This document shows, one piece after another, positions 45,641-53,678 of a DNA stretch of 64,000 bases. A model generated the notes under the pieces. The model was not told where the DNA came from, made no database searches, and was given only the letters and a program-made list of their open reading frames with translations. The number at the start of each line of letters is the position of its first letter. Position 1 is the first letter of the stretch. The position numbers and the translations under genes are program-made. Source of the DNA: JAHFTY01 sp964584785 (lineage in GTDB: Bacteria > Acidobacteriota > Terriglobia > 20CM-2-55-15); the NCBI GenBank assembly GCA_964584785.1, contig CAZPBY010000045.1:1-64000 (forward strand), written 5' to 3'.

Positions 45641-47272
45641 TTATCCCTGCGGTTCGATCCTCTTCAGGATTTGATCGGCCGGCTGGTTGGTTTCGTGGGT
45701 CTCGGCGCCGGAGGGCCAGACGATGTCGATGGAGTCGATGGCCTTGGCGTTGCCCAGTCCGAAATGAACCCGAAGATCGTTTTGCGAGATGTAGCTCCCG
45801 CCGCTTCGCACGCTGCTCCATTGATCGATGGCTCCCGCCCGAACGTGGATTCGCGCTCCGACAGCGGACCGGTTGCTCTTGCGGCCTTCCAGATCGAAGG
45901 TCACCCAGTTTCCCCGTCGTGATCGATTGAGAAAGAGTACCGGCGGGCCATCGATCTGCGTGACCAGCACGTCTACTCCGCCATCGTTGTTAATGTCGCC
46001 CGCGATCGCTGACCGCGCCGCGAGACGGCCCGGTTCGCGGACTCCGGCCGGCTGCCCCAGCTCGACGAACCGGTTTCCGACATTCCGGAAGAGCTGCAGC
46101 CACTGGCGATAGGTTGTATTGACGGGGTGAGCGTCGACGTCGGGATAGATGTGCCCGTTGGCGACGAACAAGTCCTTCAAGCCATCGTTGTCGAAATCTT
46201 CGAGGAGTGCGCCCCATTTCAACATCGGGATCGATGGACTGCCTAAGCCGGTTGCGTGAATTTGATCCGTGAACATCATGTTGCCGTCATTACGGAAAAG
46301 GTTGCTGACGTCATCGGAGAAATTGGTGACGAAGATATCCGAACGCCCGTCATTGTTGTAGTCTCCGACCGCGACGCCCATGGACGCCTGGGCGCGCCCG
46401 TCCTCGCTCAACGCAACTCCCGCCTCGAGTCCGATCTCTTGGAACCGGCCATCGCCAAGGTTTTTGTACAGATAGTTAGCCGTCGAGTCGTTCGCAACGA
46501 AGAGATCCGGCCAGCCGTCGGCGTCGAAGTCTTCAAAGACGGCGGTAAAACTGTAGTGCGGTTCGCGGGCTTCAACTCCGGCCGCTTTGGTGACGTCCGT
46601 AAACGTGCCGTCGCCGTTGTTGTGATACAGAATGTTGCGCCCGCCCTGGAACCCGCCGGGACCACAGAACACCGGAACGCCCTTATAGCTGCAGCCCTGC
46701 CCTTTCGCCGATGGCGACGCCGGATCGAATTCGATGTAGTTTGTGACGAACAGGTCGAGCCAGCCGTCGCGATCGTAATCGCCGAACGTGGCTCCGGCGC
46801 TGTATCCCGTTTTCCCGACGCCGGTGCGTTCGGTCACATCCACAAACGTGCCATTGCCGGCGTTGTGGTAGAGCGTATTGCGGCCGTAGTTCGTGATGTA
46901 CAGATCGGTCCAGCCGTCGTTGTCGTAGTCGGCTGCGACCACCCCGAGGCCCCACCGAAGTTCTCTGACGCCGGCTTTGTCGGTGACATCGACGAACGTG
47001 CCGTTGCCCATGTTGCGGTACAGAGCGTTGCCCGCCGTATCATTCGCCTTTCGCGCGCCATTGACGAGATAGATATCGACGAATCCATCGCGGTCGTAGT
47101 CGAGAAATGCCGCGCCGCTGCCGTTCACGTCGGTGATCGCACTCTTGTCGGCGGAACCGAACACGTTCTGAAATCGAATGCCGGCTTTCGCTGTAATGTC
47201 TTCGAAGAGAATCGGTGAGTCCTGAAGAGGAAGAATGGCGAGCAGGACGGCACAGAAACAGAACCGCATCAT
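45641..47272 (-). CDS. Exported FG-GAP/ASPIC-UnbV protein (1)
   Basis: A 543-residue protein with a signal peptide (MRFCFCAVLLAILPLQ). It starts LFEDITAKAGIRFQN, then carries about seven FG-GAP/VCBS propeller repeats with calcium-loop motifs of DxDxDG type (DYDRDGFVDIYLVNG, DYDNDGWTDLYITN, DFDADGWPDLFVAN). A C-terminal ASPIC/UnbV domain contains NWVTFDLEGRKSNRSAVGAR, VRSGGSYISQNDLRVHFGLG and DIVWPSGAE. The start at 47272 overlaps the upstream TPR gene by 4 bp (ATGA), which implies translational coupling. UnbV domain function is unknown. A terminator follows. Confidence 0.9.
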   Translation of the reverse strand: MMRFCFCAVLLAILPLQDSPILFEDITAKAGIRFQNVFGSADKSAITDVNGSGAAFLDYDRDGFVDIYLVNGARKANDTAGNALYRNMGNGTFVDVTDKAGVRELRWGLGVVAADYDNDGWTDLYITNYGRNTLYHNAGNGTFVDVTERTGVGKTGYSAGATFGDYDRDGWLDLFVTNYIEFDPASPSAKGQGCSYKGVPVFCGPGGFQGGRNILYHNNGDGTFTDVTKAAGVEAREPHYSFTAVFEDFDADGWPDLFVANDSTANYLYKNLGDGRFQEIGLEAGVALSEDGRAQASMGVAVGDYNNDGRSDIFVTNFSDDVSNLFRNDGNMMFTDQIHATGLGSPSIPMLKWGALLEDFDNDGLKDLFVANGHIYPDVDAHPVNTTYRQWLQLFRNVGNRFVELGQPAGVREPGRLAARSAIAGDINNDGGVDVLVTQIDGPPVLFLNRSRRGNWVTFDLEGRKSNRSAVGARIHVRAGAIDQWSSVRSGGSYISQNDLRVHFGLGNAKAIDSIDIVWPSGAETHETNQPADQILKRIEPQG

Positions 47273-48351
47273 CGCGGGCGCTTTCGACCGGGCTTTTCGA
47301 GCGACTGGAACTCTCGAAGCAGCGCATCCGCTTTCTCGATGTTTCCCAGTTGACGACACGCCCGAGAGAGCGGATACAGCGCGCGACTGTACTCCGGGAC
47401 GGAGGCGGGGATTCCGGATAGAGCCGCAGCCGCTTCGGCGGCGCGTTGCAGTCTCAGCAATGCCAGGCCCCGGACCAGCAGAACGGCCGGGACGTCGGGA
47501 CTGAGTTTCTGCGCACGGTCGGCAAACGCCAGAGATTCGGTCGCCCGTCCACGATCGAGTTCGAGATCGGCGAGCGCGACAAGAGCGTCAACGCTTGCTG
47601 GATTCAGCTTCAGCGCCTTTTGCCATTCGCGCTCCGCGGCCTCTCCATCACCCAGACCTCTTTCCGCATGGCCGAGCCACAAGCTTCCTCGAGAATCATC
47701 AGGCGCCGACTTGACGAAGCCCACAAAAGCATCGCGAGCCGCTTCCATCCGATCGAGGGAGTACCAGGCCTGGCCGAGGCGAAGTTGAATCTCGGGTGTG
47801 CGTTTGTCTTCAGTGACGGATAGCAACAGCTCGGCCGCGGCGGCATATTCCTCGCGTTCCGTCAGCAGCGTTGCGAGTTCCAGAGAGCCGGACGGACTGG
47901 AGGATGCGGATTGTCGAAAACGCGTGAGGTATGGCTGCGCGGAAGGGTAATCGTTCAATTCGAGATACGCCTTGGCAGTCAGGTAATCGAGCGCCGGCAA
48001 GTCCCCCATTCCCTTTCGCGCCGTTTCGATAAAACCCAGCGCGCCACTCGCATTTTTGGACTCGAGTTGAAGGAGTGCGGCGTTTAGCGCGGCTCTTGGA
48101 TGATTCGGGTCGATGGCCAGCGCGTGTTCGATGGCGTCCTCGGCCGCGGCCCGGTCGCCGGCGCGTCGCAGAAGATCGGCGAGGTTGTTCCACGCTTCGA
48201 CATGCCTGGGGTCTTGAGATACGGCTTTTCGATAGGCCTCGATCGCCTCGGCCGGCTTTCCAGCGGAGCCAAGCCGCACACCTGTTCCATACCACGCGTC
48301 GGCCGTTTGGATCAAAAGAAGGATGGAAAGCACAAAGCCCGCAACGCTCAA
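47269..48351 (-). CDS. Exported TPR protein paired with UnbV (1)
   Basis: A 360-residue protein with a hydrophobic start (FVLSILLLIQTADAWY) and about nine TPRs: YGTGVRLGSAGKPAEAIEAY, AWNNLADLLRRAGDRAAAED, ALVALADLELDRGRATESLA and others. TTG 48351 follows a GAGG at a reasonable distance; GTG six codons later is an alternative, so the start is uncertain. It is translationally coupled to the UnbV gene through a 4-bp overlap. Probably periplasmic, with a scaffold role. Confidence 0.82.
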   Translation of the reverse strand: MSVAGFVLSILLLIQTADAWYGTGVRLGSAGKPAEAIEAYRKAVSQDPRHVEAWNNLADLLRRAGDRAAAEDAIEHALAIDPNHPRAALNAALLQLESKNASGALGFIETARKGMGDLPALDYLTAKAYLELNDYPSAQPYLTRFRQSASSSPSGSLELATLLTEREEYAAAAELLLSVTEDKRTPEIQLRLGQAWYSLDRMEAARDAFVGFVKSAPDDSRGSLWLGHAERGLGDGEAAEREWQKALKLNPASVDALVALADLELDRGRATESLAFADRAQKLSPDVPAVLLVRGLALLRLQRAAEAAAALSGIPASVPEYSRALYPLSRACRQLGNIEKADALLREFQSLEKPGRKRPR

Positions 48352-48390
48352 GGGAGCCTCACGCGTGCGGAGTCTATCACAGAGATTTCC

Positions 48391-48472
48391 TCACGAAGCC
48401 CGTCGCTTGCGCTGCCATTCTTCGTGCCCGCGGTACCCAGCAGAACCCGGAGCGCAGCGACGGGCTTGGTGA
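48391..48472. repeat. Palindromic element, family 2 copy 2
   Basis: Left arm TCACGAAGCCCGTCGCTTGC and right arm CGGAGCGCAGCGACGGGCTT are near-complements and match the arms of the element at 57475-57572. It lies between the amidase stop and the start of the TPR gene, within the gap of 128 bp. The right arm end lies 7 bp from the amidase stop codon. Confidence 0.85.
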
Positions 48473-48479
48473 GGAGACT

Positions 48480-50306
48480 TTACGTTTTCAACACGGGTTT
48501 GTGCGTGTGGAGCTGAGCGACGTCCTGAAACGATTTGCCCACAAACAGAATCTCGGTTTCCCTGAACGGAGGCCCATACAGAACGACACCTTGCGGTGTG
48601 CCCACGGGCGCATCCGGTGCCGGATCCGTAAACGACGTCACGATGTTCAATCCCGGATAGCCGGCAGAATTCGTATTGCCCGTACCGCCTCCGGCTGGAC
48701 CGCCACCACCACGGCCGCCGCGTCCGGCCGCTGGAGGCGCATCGGGCGCGCCTGCACCCGGCGGTGTTCCCGGTGCAGCACCGCGGCCACCACCGCCTCC
48801 ACGCTGACCGCCGCCGGCCGCCGAGAAGTACACATCCACTCCGGAAGTTGCCTTGGCGAGATTCATCATCATCATCATTCGAATGCGCTGGCTCTGCAGA
48901 TAGTCGACGACGTTCATCAGGCGCGCGGACTTGAAACCGTCGGCGCGGCCGGGATTGGTCATCTTCGCGACACCGCCGCTTCGAACAAGTTCATCGAAGA
49001 ACGCGCCCTGCTCGTATGTGAACCCTTCGACGACCTGGGGCAGGTTGTCGCTGGGAATCGTCAAGGGGATGAGCGTTGCGCCGAGTCCTTTTAGAACGTC
49101 GATCAGTTTTTCCGCGCCGGGATTCTTCGTTGGACTATCCATTCCGGTAACGCCTATCCGGATTTTCTTCAGGTCGTATCGAGCCGGATTCCAATTGAAC
49201 GGAATATCGGAAACGCTCATGTCGCGGCCATCGGGCTTTGCGATGACCGACATCACCATCGCGCAATCCTCGGCGTACCGGCACATCGGGCCGAGACGAT
49301 CGTATGTCCAGCCGAGCGTCATCGCGCCGTGGCGGCTGATGCGGCCGAATGTCGGCCGCAGACCTGCGAGCCCATTGGTTCCGGATGGGCTGAGGATCGA
49401 TCCCTGCGTTTCCGTTCCGATCGAGAACCCCACGCAGCCGGCCGACGTCGCCGATCCCGGACCCGCGGACGATCCGCTCGCGCTGCCGTAGTTCCAGGGG
49501 TTTTTCGTTTGCCCGCCGAACCAGTTGGCACCCTGCGCCAGTTCACCGGAGACGAGCTTGGCGATCAACACCGCTCCGCTTTCACGAAGCATCTCAACGA
49601 CGCTCGCGTCGTAATCGAAGACCTGTTCCTTGTACGCGCCGGAACCCCATGTCGTCTTGTAGCCCTTCACGCTAATGATGTCCTTGCATCCCCAGGGGAT
49701 TCCGTGCAACGGACTCTTAATCTTGCCGGCGGCCAGATCCGCATCCGCGGCTTTCGCCTGAGTCATCGCGAGCTCGTCGAGAAACGTCACAGTGTTCAAC
49801 AGCTGGCCGTTGTAGCGGTGAAGCCGTTCAAGATACATCTTGGTCAGTTCGACGGATGAAACCTGCTTCGTTCGCAACAACTCGTGAAGATGACGAACCG
49901 GCCAGAACGCGACGTCCTCCAGATTGCCCGGAACTTTCAGCGCCGGCACTTTACCGAGCGCGAACGGTTGCGGTACGCGGTTCACCACGACGCCGGGCAC
50001 GATGGCGTTGATATGGAACGGCGGGGAAACATCGTTCGGGATGTGAAACGATCGCATGGCCTTCGCCCGCGTCAGGTTTTGATTCGCGGTGTTGACCATT
50101 TGTTGGCGCTCTTCCTCAGAGAATTCCACGCCACCCAGTTTTAATGAAGTCGTGAGCATATCGAGCGTGATCTGCTGTGCTCCGGTTTCCTGCATTTTCC
50201 CCCAGAGGATCCCCGGCACCAGCGTCGCGCCCAGTCCCACGCTCGAGAAATAGGCCATGAATCGTCTTCGGCTTTCCTCAATTCGAATCGGCTTTTTCTT
50301 TCTCAT
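48480..50306 (-). CDS. Tat-signal amidase with Gly-rich insert
   Basis: A 608-residue amidase-signature protein. The N-terminus has SRRRFMAYFSSVGLGATLVP, a twin-arginine-like export signal preceded by a positively charged stretch. A ~100-residue pre-domain leads to the amidase core, with Lys in HGIPWGCKDIISVKG, the serine cluster in YGSASGSSAGPGSA, and nucleophile Ser in GTETQGSILSPSG (Gln replaces the usual Gly). After the core a low-complexity Gly/Arg/Pro/Ala insert (GGGQRGGGGGRGAAPG and more, about 60 residues) is followed by a C-terminal NSAGYPGLNIVTSFTDPAPD region. GGAGA precedes ATG 50306. Export and the insert separate it from cytoplasmic amidases. Substrate unknown. Confidence 0.88.
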   Translation of the reverse strand: MRKKKPIRIEESRRRFMAYFSSVGLGATLVPGILWGKMQETGAQQITLDMLTTSLKLGGVEFSEEERQQMVNTANQNLTRAKAMRSFHIPNDVSPPFHINAIVPGVVVNRVPQPFALGKVPALKVPGNLEDVAFWPVRHLHELLRTKQVSSVELTKMYLERLHRYNGQLLNTVTFLDELAMTQAKAADADLAAGKIKSPLHGIPWGCKDIISVKGYKTTWGSGAYKEQVFDYDASVVEMLRESGAVLIAKLVSGELAQGANWFGGQTKNPWNYGSASGSSAGPGSATSAGCVGFSIGTETQGSILSPSGTNGLAGLRPTFGRISRHGAMTLGWTYDRLGPMCRYAEDCAMVMSVIAKPDGRDMSVSDIPFNWNPARYDLKKIRIGVTGMDSPTKNPGAEKLIDVLKGLGATLIPLTIPSDNLPQVVEGFTYEQGAFFDELVRSGGVAKMTNPGRADGFKSARLMNVVDYLQSQRIRMMMMMNLAKATSGVDVYFSAAGGGQRGGGGGRGAAPGTPPGAGAPDAPPAAGRGGRGGGGPAGGGTGNTNSAGYPGLNIVTSFTDPAPDAPVGTPQGVVLYGPPFRETEILFVGKSFQDVAQLHTHKPVLKT

Positions 50307-50344
50307 CGTTGATGGTCTCCAGCAACCGTATTTGGAAAACCGGC

Positions 50345-50352
50345 ATTCTATA
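50345..50352 (-). promoter_or_regulatory. Possible -10 element upstream of amidase
   Basis: On the minus strand this reads TATAGAAT, near the sigma-70 -10 consensus, about 40 bp before ATG 50306. No good -35 hexamer is seen at the expected distance. It may represent the promoter of the amidase gene. Confidence 0.25.
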
Positions 50353-50408
50353 CAAGCTGGACACGAAATGGCAGGTGTAACGGAACCATTCAGGCTTTCC
50401 GAATCGGT

Positions 50409-51845
50409 TCAGGAACGCAGAGCGTAGACGTGGTCGTAACCGGCCGTTAGATTGCGAATCGTCACCGTAATGATGCCATTGCCGTCGCAGGTGTAGACCT
50501 CCTCCACAAGCGGAGATGCTTCAGGGTTTGGCGTTCGAACGCGTATGGGCATCGAACCGCTGCGGAGTTGTCCGTCGAACGGAAACAAAATGTCGTCCCA
50601 CGGGGCGATATCGCCGGCGGGACGATCCGTCTGGTCAATGTCGTCGCACTCGAGGTAGCGAAAGTGACCAATGTTGTGGACGGGACGATAACGCCGGACG
50701 GCCTGCGTCGGAATTTCAGAGCCCTTCGGAAAAAGCGTATCGAAGAACGCCGCCGCGCCGGACTCCGCTTCCCTCCAAACGCCAAAGTTGCGGCTGAACG
50801 TACGTTCGATCCGGAGTTCCGCTCGCAGATCCGCCGCGATGGCCAAGCCGATCGCGGTCGCGGCGTGAGCATAGCTCGACTTTCGAACACGCCGGCCGAA
50901 CCGTGCTTTGAGAGCGCGAGCAACCGGCGGAAACTCACTGCCTCCGCCGACGATGTAAATGCAGCTAAGCGTGTCCACGCCCCCTACTCTCGCGATAACG
51001 GCTTCGACCATTTCGAGCGTCCGTTCGACGGGCTCCGCACAAAGCGAATAGAACTCGTCCACCGATATCGCCGCTTCACTGTCTCCAAGACTGAGCGAGA
51101 TCTTTCGCGTGTTGGGAGTCAATCGCTCCTTCGCAAGCCGGCAGATCTCGAGTAACCGATCCCGATCCGGCAAGTCCGCGCCTCCCGCCATCTCGAGCAA
51201 CGCGGCATCAAAATCGTCTCCGCCCAGACGTCCGATGCCGGAACTGGTCAGGACCGAGTGTCCGTCCCCGGCAAGGCGGATCACCGAACAATCGAAAGTG
51301 CCGCCGCCGAGGTCATACACCAGCAGGTTCTCTCGTTTTTTGGTGACGTCTTTTTCACGATAGCGGTGCGCGTACTCGATACCGGCGGCCGAGGGTTCAT
51401 CGTAAACACCGACGACTCGGAAATCCGCAAGCCGGAAGGCCTCGATTGTCAAAAACCTCTGGTTGCTGTTCGAATTTGCAGGAACGCCGATGGCCACTTC
51501 GAAGGGAGCCTCCATTGTCGCGTTGGAGCGCGTCTCGAGCGTGTCGCGAAGGCTTGTTAGAAATTCAGCGATAAGCGTGAATACGGGCACTCCGAAGATC
51601 GTGCCGTTTGGAGAGGCGGCCGCCATCAGGCGTTTGAACGAACGGTGGATTGTCCAGTCCGGCTGATTTGCAACCGCGGCGGCTTCGAATCCATATCGCC
51701 GCTCGTTACCGCGTATCGCAACCAGTGACGGACACCATTCCTGAAAATCACCTTCGTTGTTTTCAAAAGTGACAACGGGATAGTTGCCTCGATCAGCGGT
51801 CGCGACGATCGTTCGTGTTGTACCCAGGTCAATTCCGAGTCGCAT
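50409..51845 (-). CDS. Hsp70-like protein, shortened substrate domain
   Basis: A 478-residue member of the Hsp70/actin ATPase superfamily. Phosphate-1 motif IDLGTTRTIV lies at 5-14, a connect-like YDEPSAAGI near 148-156, phosphate-2 motif VYDLGGGTFDCSV at about 176-188, and an adenosine motif YIVGGGSEFPPV at about 305-316. DnaK is about 640 residues long. Here, the region after about 345 is a beta-rich ~130 residues (LFPFDGQLRSGSMPIRVRTP, GNGIITVTIRNLT) and no helical lid follows. It is a specialised Hsp70-like protein rather than DnaK; neighbours give no cochaperone (no DnaJ or GrpE). The ATG at 51845 lies near the start of a large palindromic repeat. Confidence 0.85.
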   Translation of the reverse strand: MRLGIDLGTTRTIVATADRGNYPVVTFENNEGDFQEWCPSLVAIRGNERRYGFEAAAVANQPDWTIHRSFKRLMAAASPNGTIFGVPVFTLIAEFLTSLRDTLETRSNATMEAPFEVAIGVPANSNSNQRFLTIEAFRLADFRVVGVYDEPSAAGIEYAHRYREKDVTKKRENLLVYDLGGGTFDCSVIRLAGDGHSVLTSSGIGRLGGDDFDAALLEMAGGADLPDRDRLLEICRLAKERLTPNTRKISLSLGDSEAAISVDEFYSLCAEPVERTLEMVEAVIARVGGVDTLSCIYIVGGGSEFPPVARALKARFGRRVRKSSYAHAATAIGLAIAADLRAELRIERTFSRNFGVWREAESGAAAFFDTLFPKGSEIPTQAVRRYRPVHNIGHFRYLECDDIDQTDRPAGDIAPWDDILFPFDGQLRSGSMPIRVRTPNPEASPLVEEVYTCDGNGIITVTIRNLTAGYDHVYALRS

Positions 51846-51887
51846 GCAAAAACGGTATCCCGATTTCCGGTCAAATTGGGTCCGAGA

Positions 51888-52027
51888 AATTTAGAAAGTG
51901 GACGAAGTTAAATGCGAATCCGAAAACACAAATTTCGAATTGGACTGCCGCTCCCGGTAGCAAGCTCAGGTTCAATTCAAGATTTGTGATTTCGGATTGG
52001 CATTTAACTTCGTCCACTTTCTAAATT
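51888..52027. repeat. Large palindromic repeat, family 1 copy B
   Basis: Arms 51888-51914 and 52001-52027 are a perfect 27-bp inverted repeat. Pairing continues inward, at 24 of the next 28 positions, to form a stem of about 55 bp. The internal segment GATTTGTGATTTCGGATTGG is shared with the palindrome at 39989-40108. It begins 43 bp upstream of the Hsp70-like start codon and ends next to the UnbV stop codon. Such size and symmetry fit a mobile palindromic repeat or MITE-like sequence; it may also end transcription. Confidence 0.85.
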
Positions 52028-52028
52028 C

Positions 52029-53678
52029 CTATTCCTTCGGTTCCGTAATAGTGACGATTTGTCGGGGATGAGCGGTCTGTGTCTGGACGCGGCCGGAGGG
52101 CCAGTGGACTGTCAGGGTGACGTCGCCGGTCCAGTTGCCGAGACCGAAGTGCGTCCGATAGTCGTTGGACGACAGGTAGCTTCCGCCGGCGGTGACCTCC
52201 CGTGTCTGCTTCGTTTTTCCGGCCGCCAGTTCGATTTTCGCTCCGATACCGTTCACGTTGGATTTGGTGCCGGCGAGCTTTACCGTCAGCCATGAAATCC
52301 TGGCAGCGCCTTCGTTATGCAGCAACGCCGGACTACCGCCGCAATTCGTGACGAGCAGATCGAGGCCGCCATCGTTGTCGAAGTCTCCGATCGCGAGGCC
52401 GCGGCTGACTTGAGGTTTCATCAAAATAGCGCCGTGAGCCGCGGCGTTTTCCTTGAACACGCCGCCGTTGTTTTCGAACAGGAGTTTCCGTTGAGCGTAT
52501 TGGGCGCCCTGGCGTATCTGCGCGGCGTTGTCGAGGATGTGGCCGTTCGCCACGAACATGTCAAGGTCGCCGTCGTTATCGAAGTCGAGCAGCCCAACGC
52601 CAAATCCCACAAACGGACGCGTGGCGAGTTGCACGCCGGTCCGAGTGCTGGCATCCTCGAAGATTCCGTTACCCATGTTGCGATACACATCGAGGTATTC
52701 GAAATCGAGATTCGTGACCATGATGTCCGGCCGGCCATCGCCGTCGATGTCGCCGGAAAATGTGCCCATGCCGGCTTGCGGCTGCCCGTTCTCATCCAGA
52801 GCCACACCGCTTTCGAGCGCGACTTCCGAAAACGTTCCGTCTTTGTTGTTTCGAAACAGAAAATTCGCGACCGAATCGTTGGCCACGTAAACGTCGGGAT
52901 AGCCGTCGTCGTTGTAATCGAGGACCGTCACGCCCAGACCCTTGCCGGGATGCGAAGCGAGCCCGGCCTTGCTGCTGACGTCCGTAAACGTGCCGTCACC
53001 GTTGTTGTGATATAGCAAGTTCGAAAGACCGTTATAGATCTGCGGTGTGCAGTAACCTCGAATGCCGCGTTCGGACAGAGGGCCGCAGGTTTTGTTGTTG
53101 TCGAACGAGTGATCGACGTAACGCGTCACCCAAAGATCGAGCAGCCCGTCCTTGTCATAATCGAGGAAGACTGCACTCGCACTCCATTGACCATTCCCTG
53201 CCACGCCGGCTTTTGCCGTCACATTCGAAAACGTGCCGTCGCCGTTGTTTCGGTAAAGAATGTTGGTGCCGTTGAAATTCGTGATGAAGAGATCGTCGTG
53301 ACCGTCGTTGTCGTAGTCGCCCACTGCGGCGCCCATGCCGTACTCCAGGTTCGGCTCGATGCCGGCTTTCGCGGTGACGTCCTCGAAAGTCCCGTCACGG
53401 CGATTGTGATACAGAGCGTGATTGAGATTTCGGTTTCGCGAGGTGCCCGGGACCCAGCCGCCATTGATCAGGAAAATATCGAGGAAGCCGTCGCCGTCGT
53501 AGTCGATGAATGCGGCGCCCGATCCCATCGTTTCGACCAGGTACTTTTGTGGAGTCGCCGAATTCTCGTGATGAAAGTTGATGCCGGCTTTCGCCGTGAC
53601 GTCGACGAACGTGACCACCGGAGGACTTGCCTGCAGCGCGATCCATACGGCAAGACACAACTCTGCCGGCCGTCTCAT
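52029..53678 (-). CDS. Exported FG-GAP/ASPIC-UnbV protein (2)
   Basis: A 549-residue protein with signal peptide (LCLAVWIALQASPPV) and start FVDVTAKAGINFHHENSATP. Propeller repeats have calcium-loop motifs (DYDGDGFLDIFLINGG, DYDNDGHDDLFITN, DYDKDGLLDLWVTRY). The C-terminal ASPIC/UnbV domain shows ISWLTVKLAGTKSNVNGIGA, VTAGGSYLSSNDYRTHFGLG and LTVHWPSGRVQ. ATG 53678 overlaps the upstream TPR gene by 4 bp. It belongs to the same set as the proteins at 45641, 57466 and the fusion at 59184. Role in the cell unknown. Confidence 0.9.
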   Translation of the reverse strand: MRRPAELCLAVWIALQASPPVVTFVDVTAKAGINFHHENSATPQKYLVETMGSGAAFIDYDGDGFLDIFLINGGWVPGTSRNRNLNHALYHNRRDGTFEDVTAKAGIEPNLEYGMGAAVGDYDNDGHDDLFITNFNGTNILYRNNGDGTFSNVTAKAGVAGNGQWSASAVFLDYDKDGLLDLWVTRYVDHSFDNNKTCGPLSERGIRGYCTPQIYNGLSNLLYHNNGDGTFTDVSSKAGLASHPGKGLGVTVLDYNDDGYPDVYVANDSVANFLFRNNKDGTFSEVALESGVALDENGQPQAGMGTFSGDIDGDGRPDIMVTNLDFEYLDVYRNMGNGIFEDASTRTGVQLATRPFVGFGVGLLDFDNDGDLDMFVANGHILDNAAQIRQGAQYAQRKLLFENNGGVFKENAAAHGAILMKPQVSRGLAIGDFDNDGGLDLLVTNCGGSPALLHNEGAARISWLTVKLAGTKSNVNGIGAKIELAAGKTKQTREVTAGGSYLSSNDYRTHFGLGNWTGDVTLTVHWPSGRVQTQTAHPRQIVTITEPKE

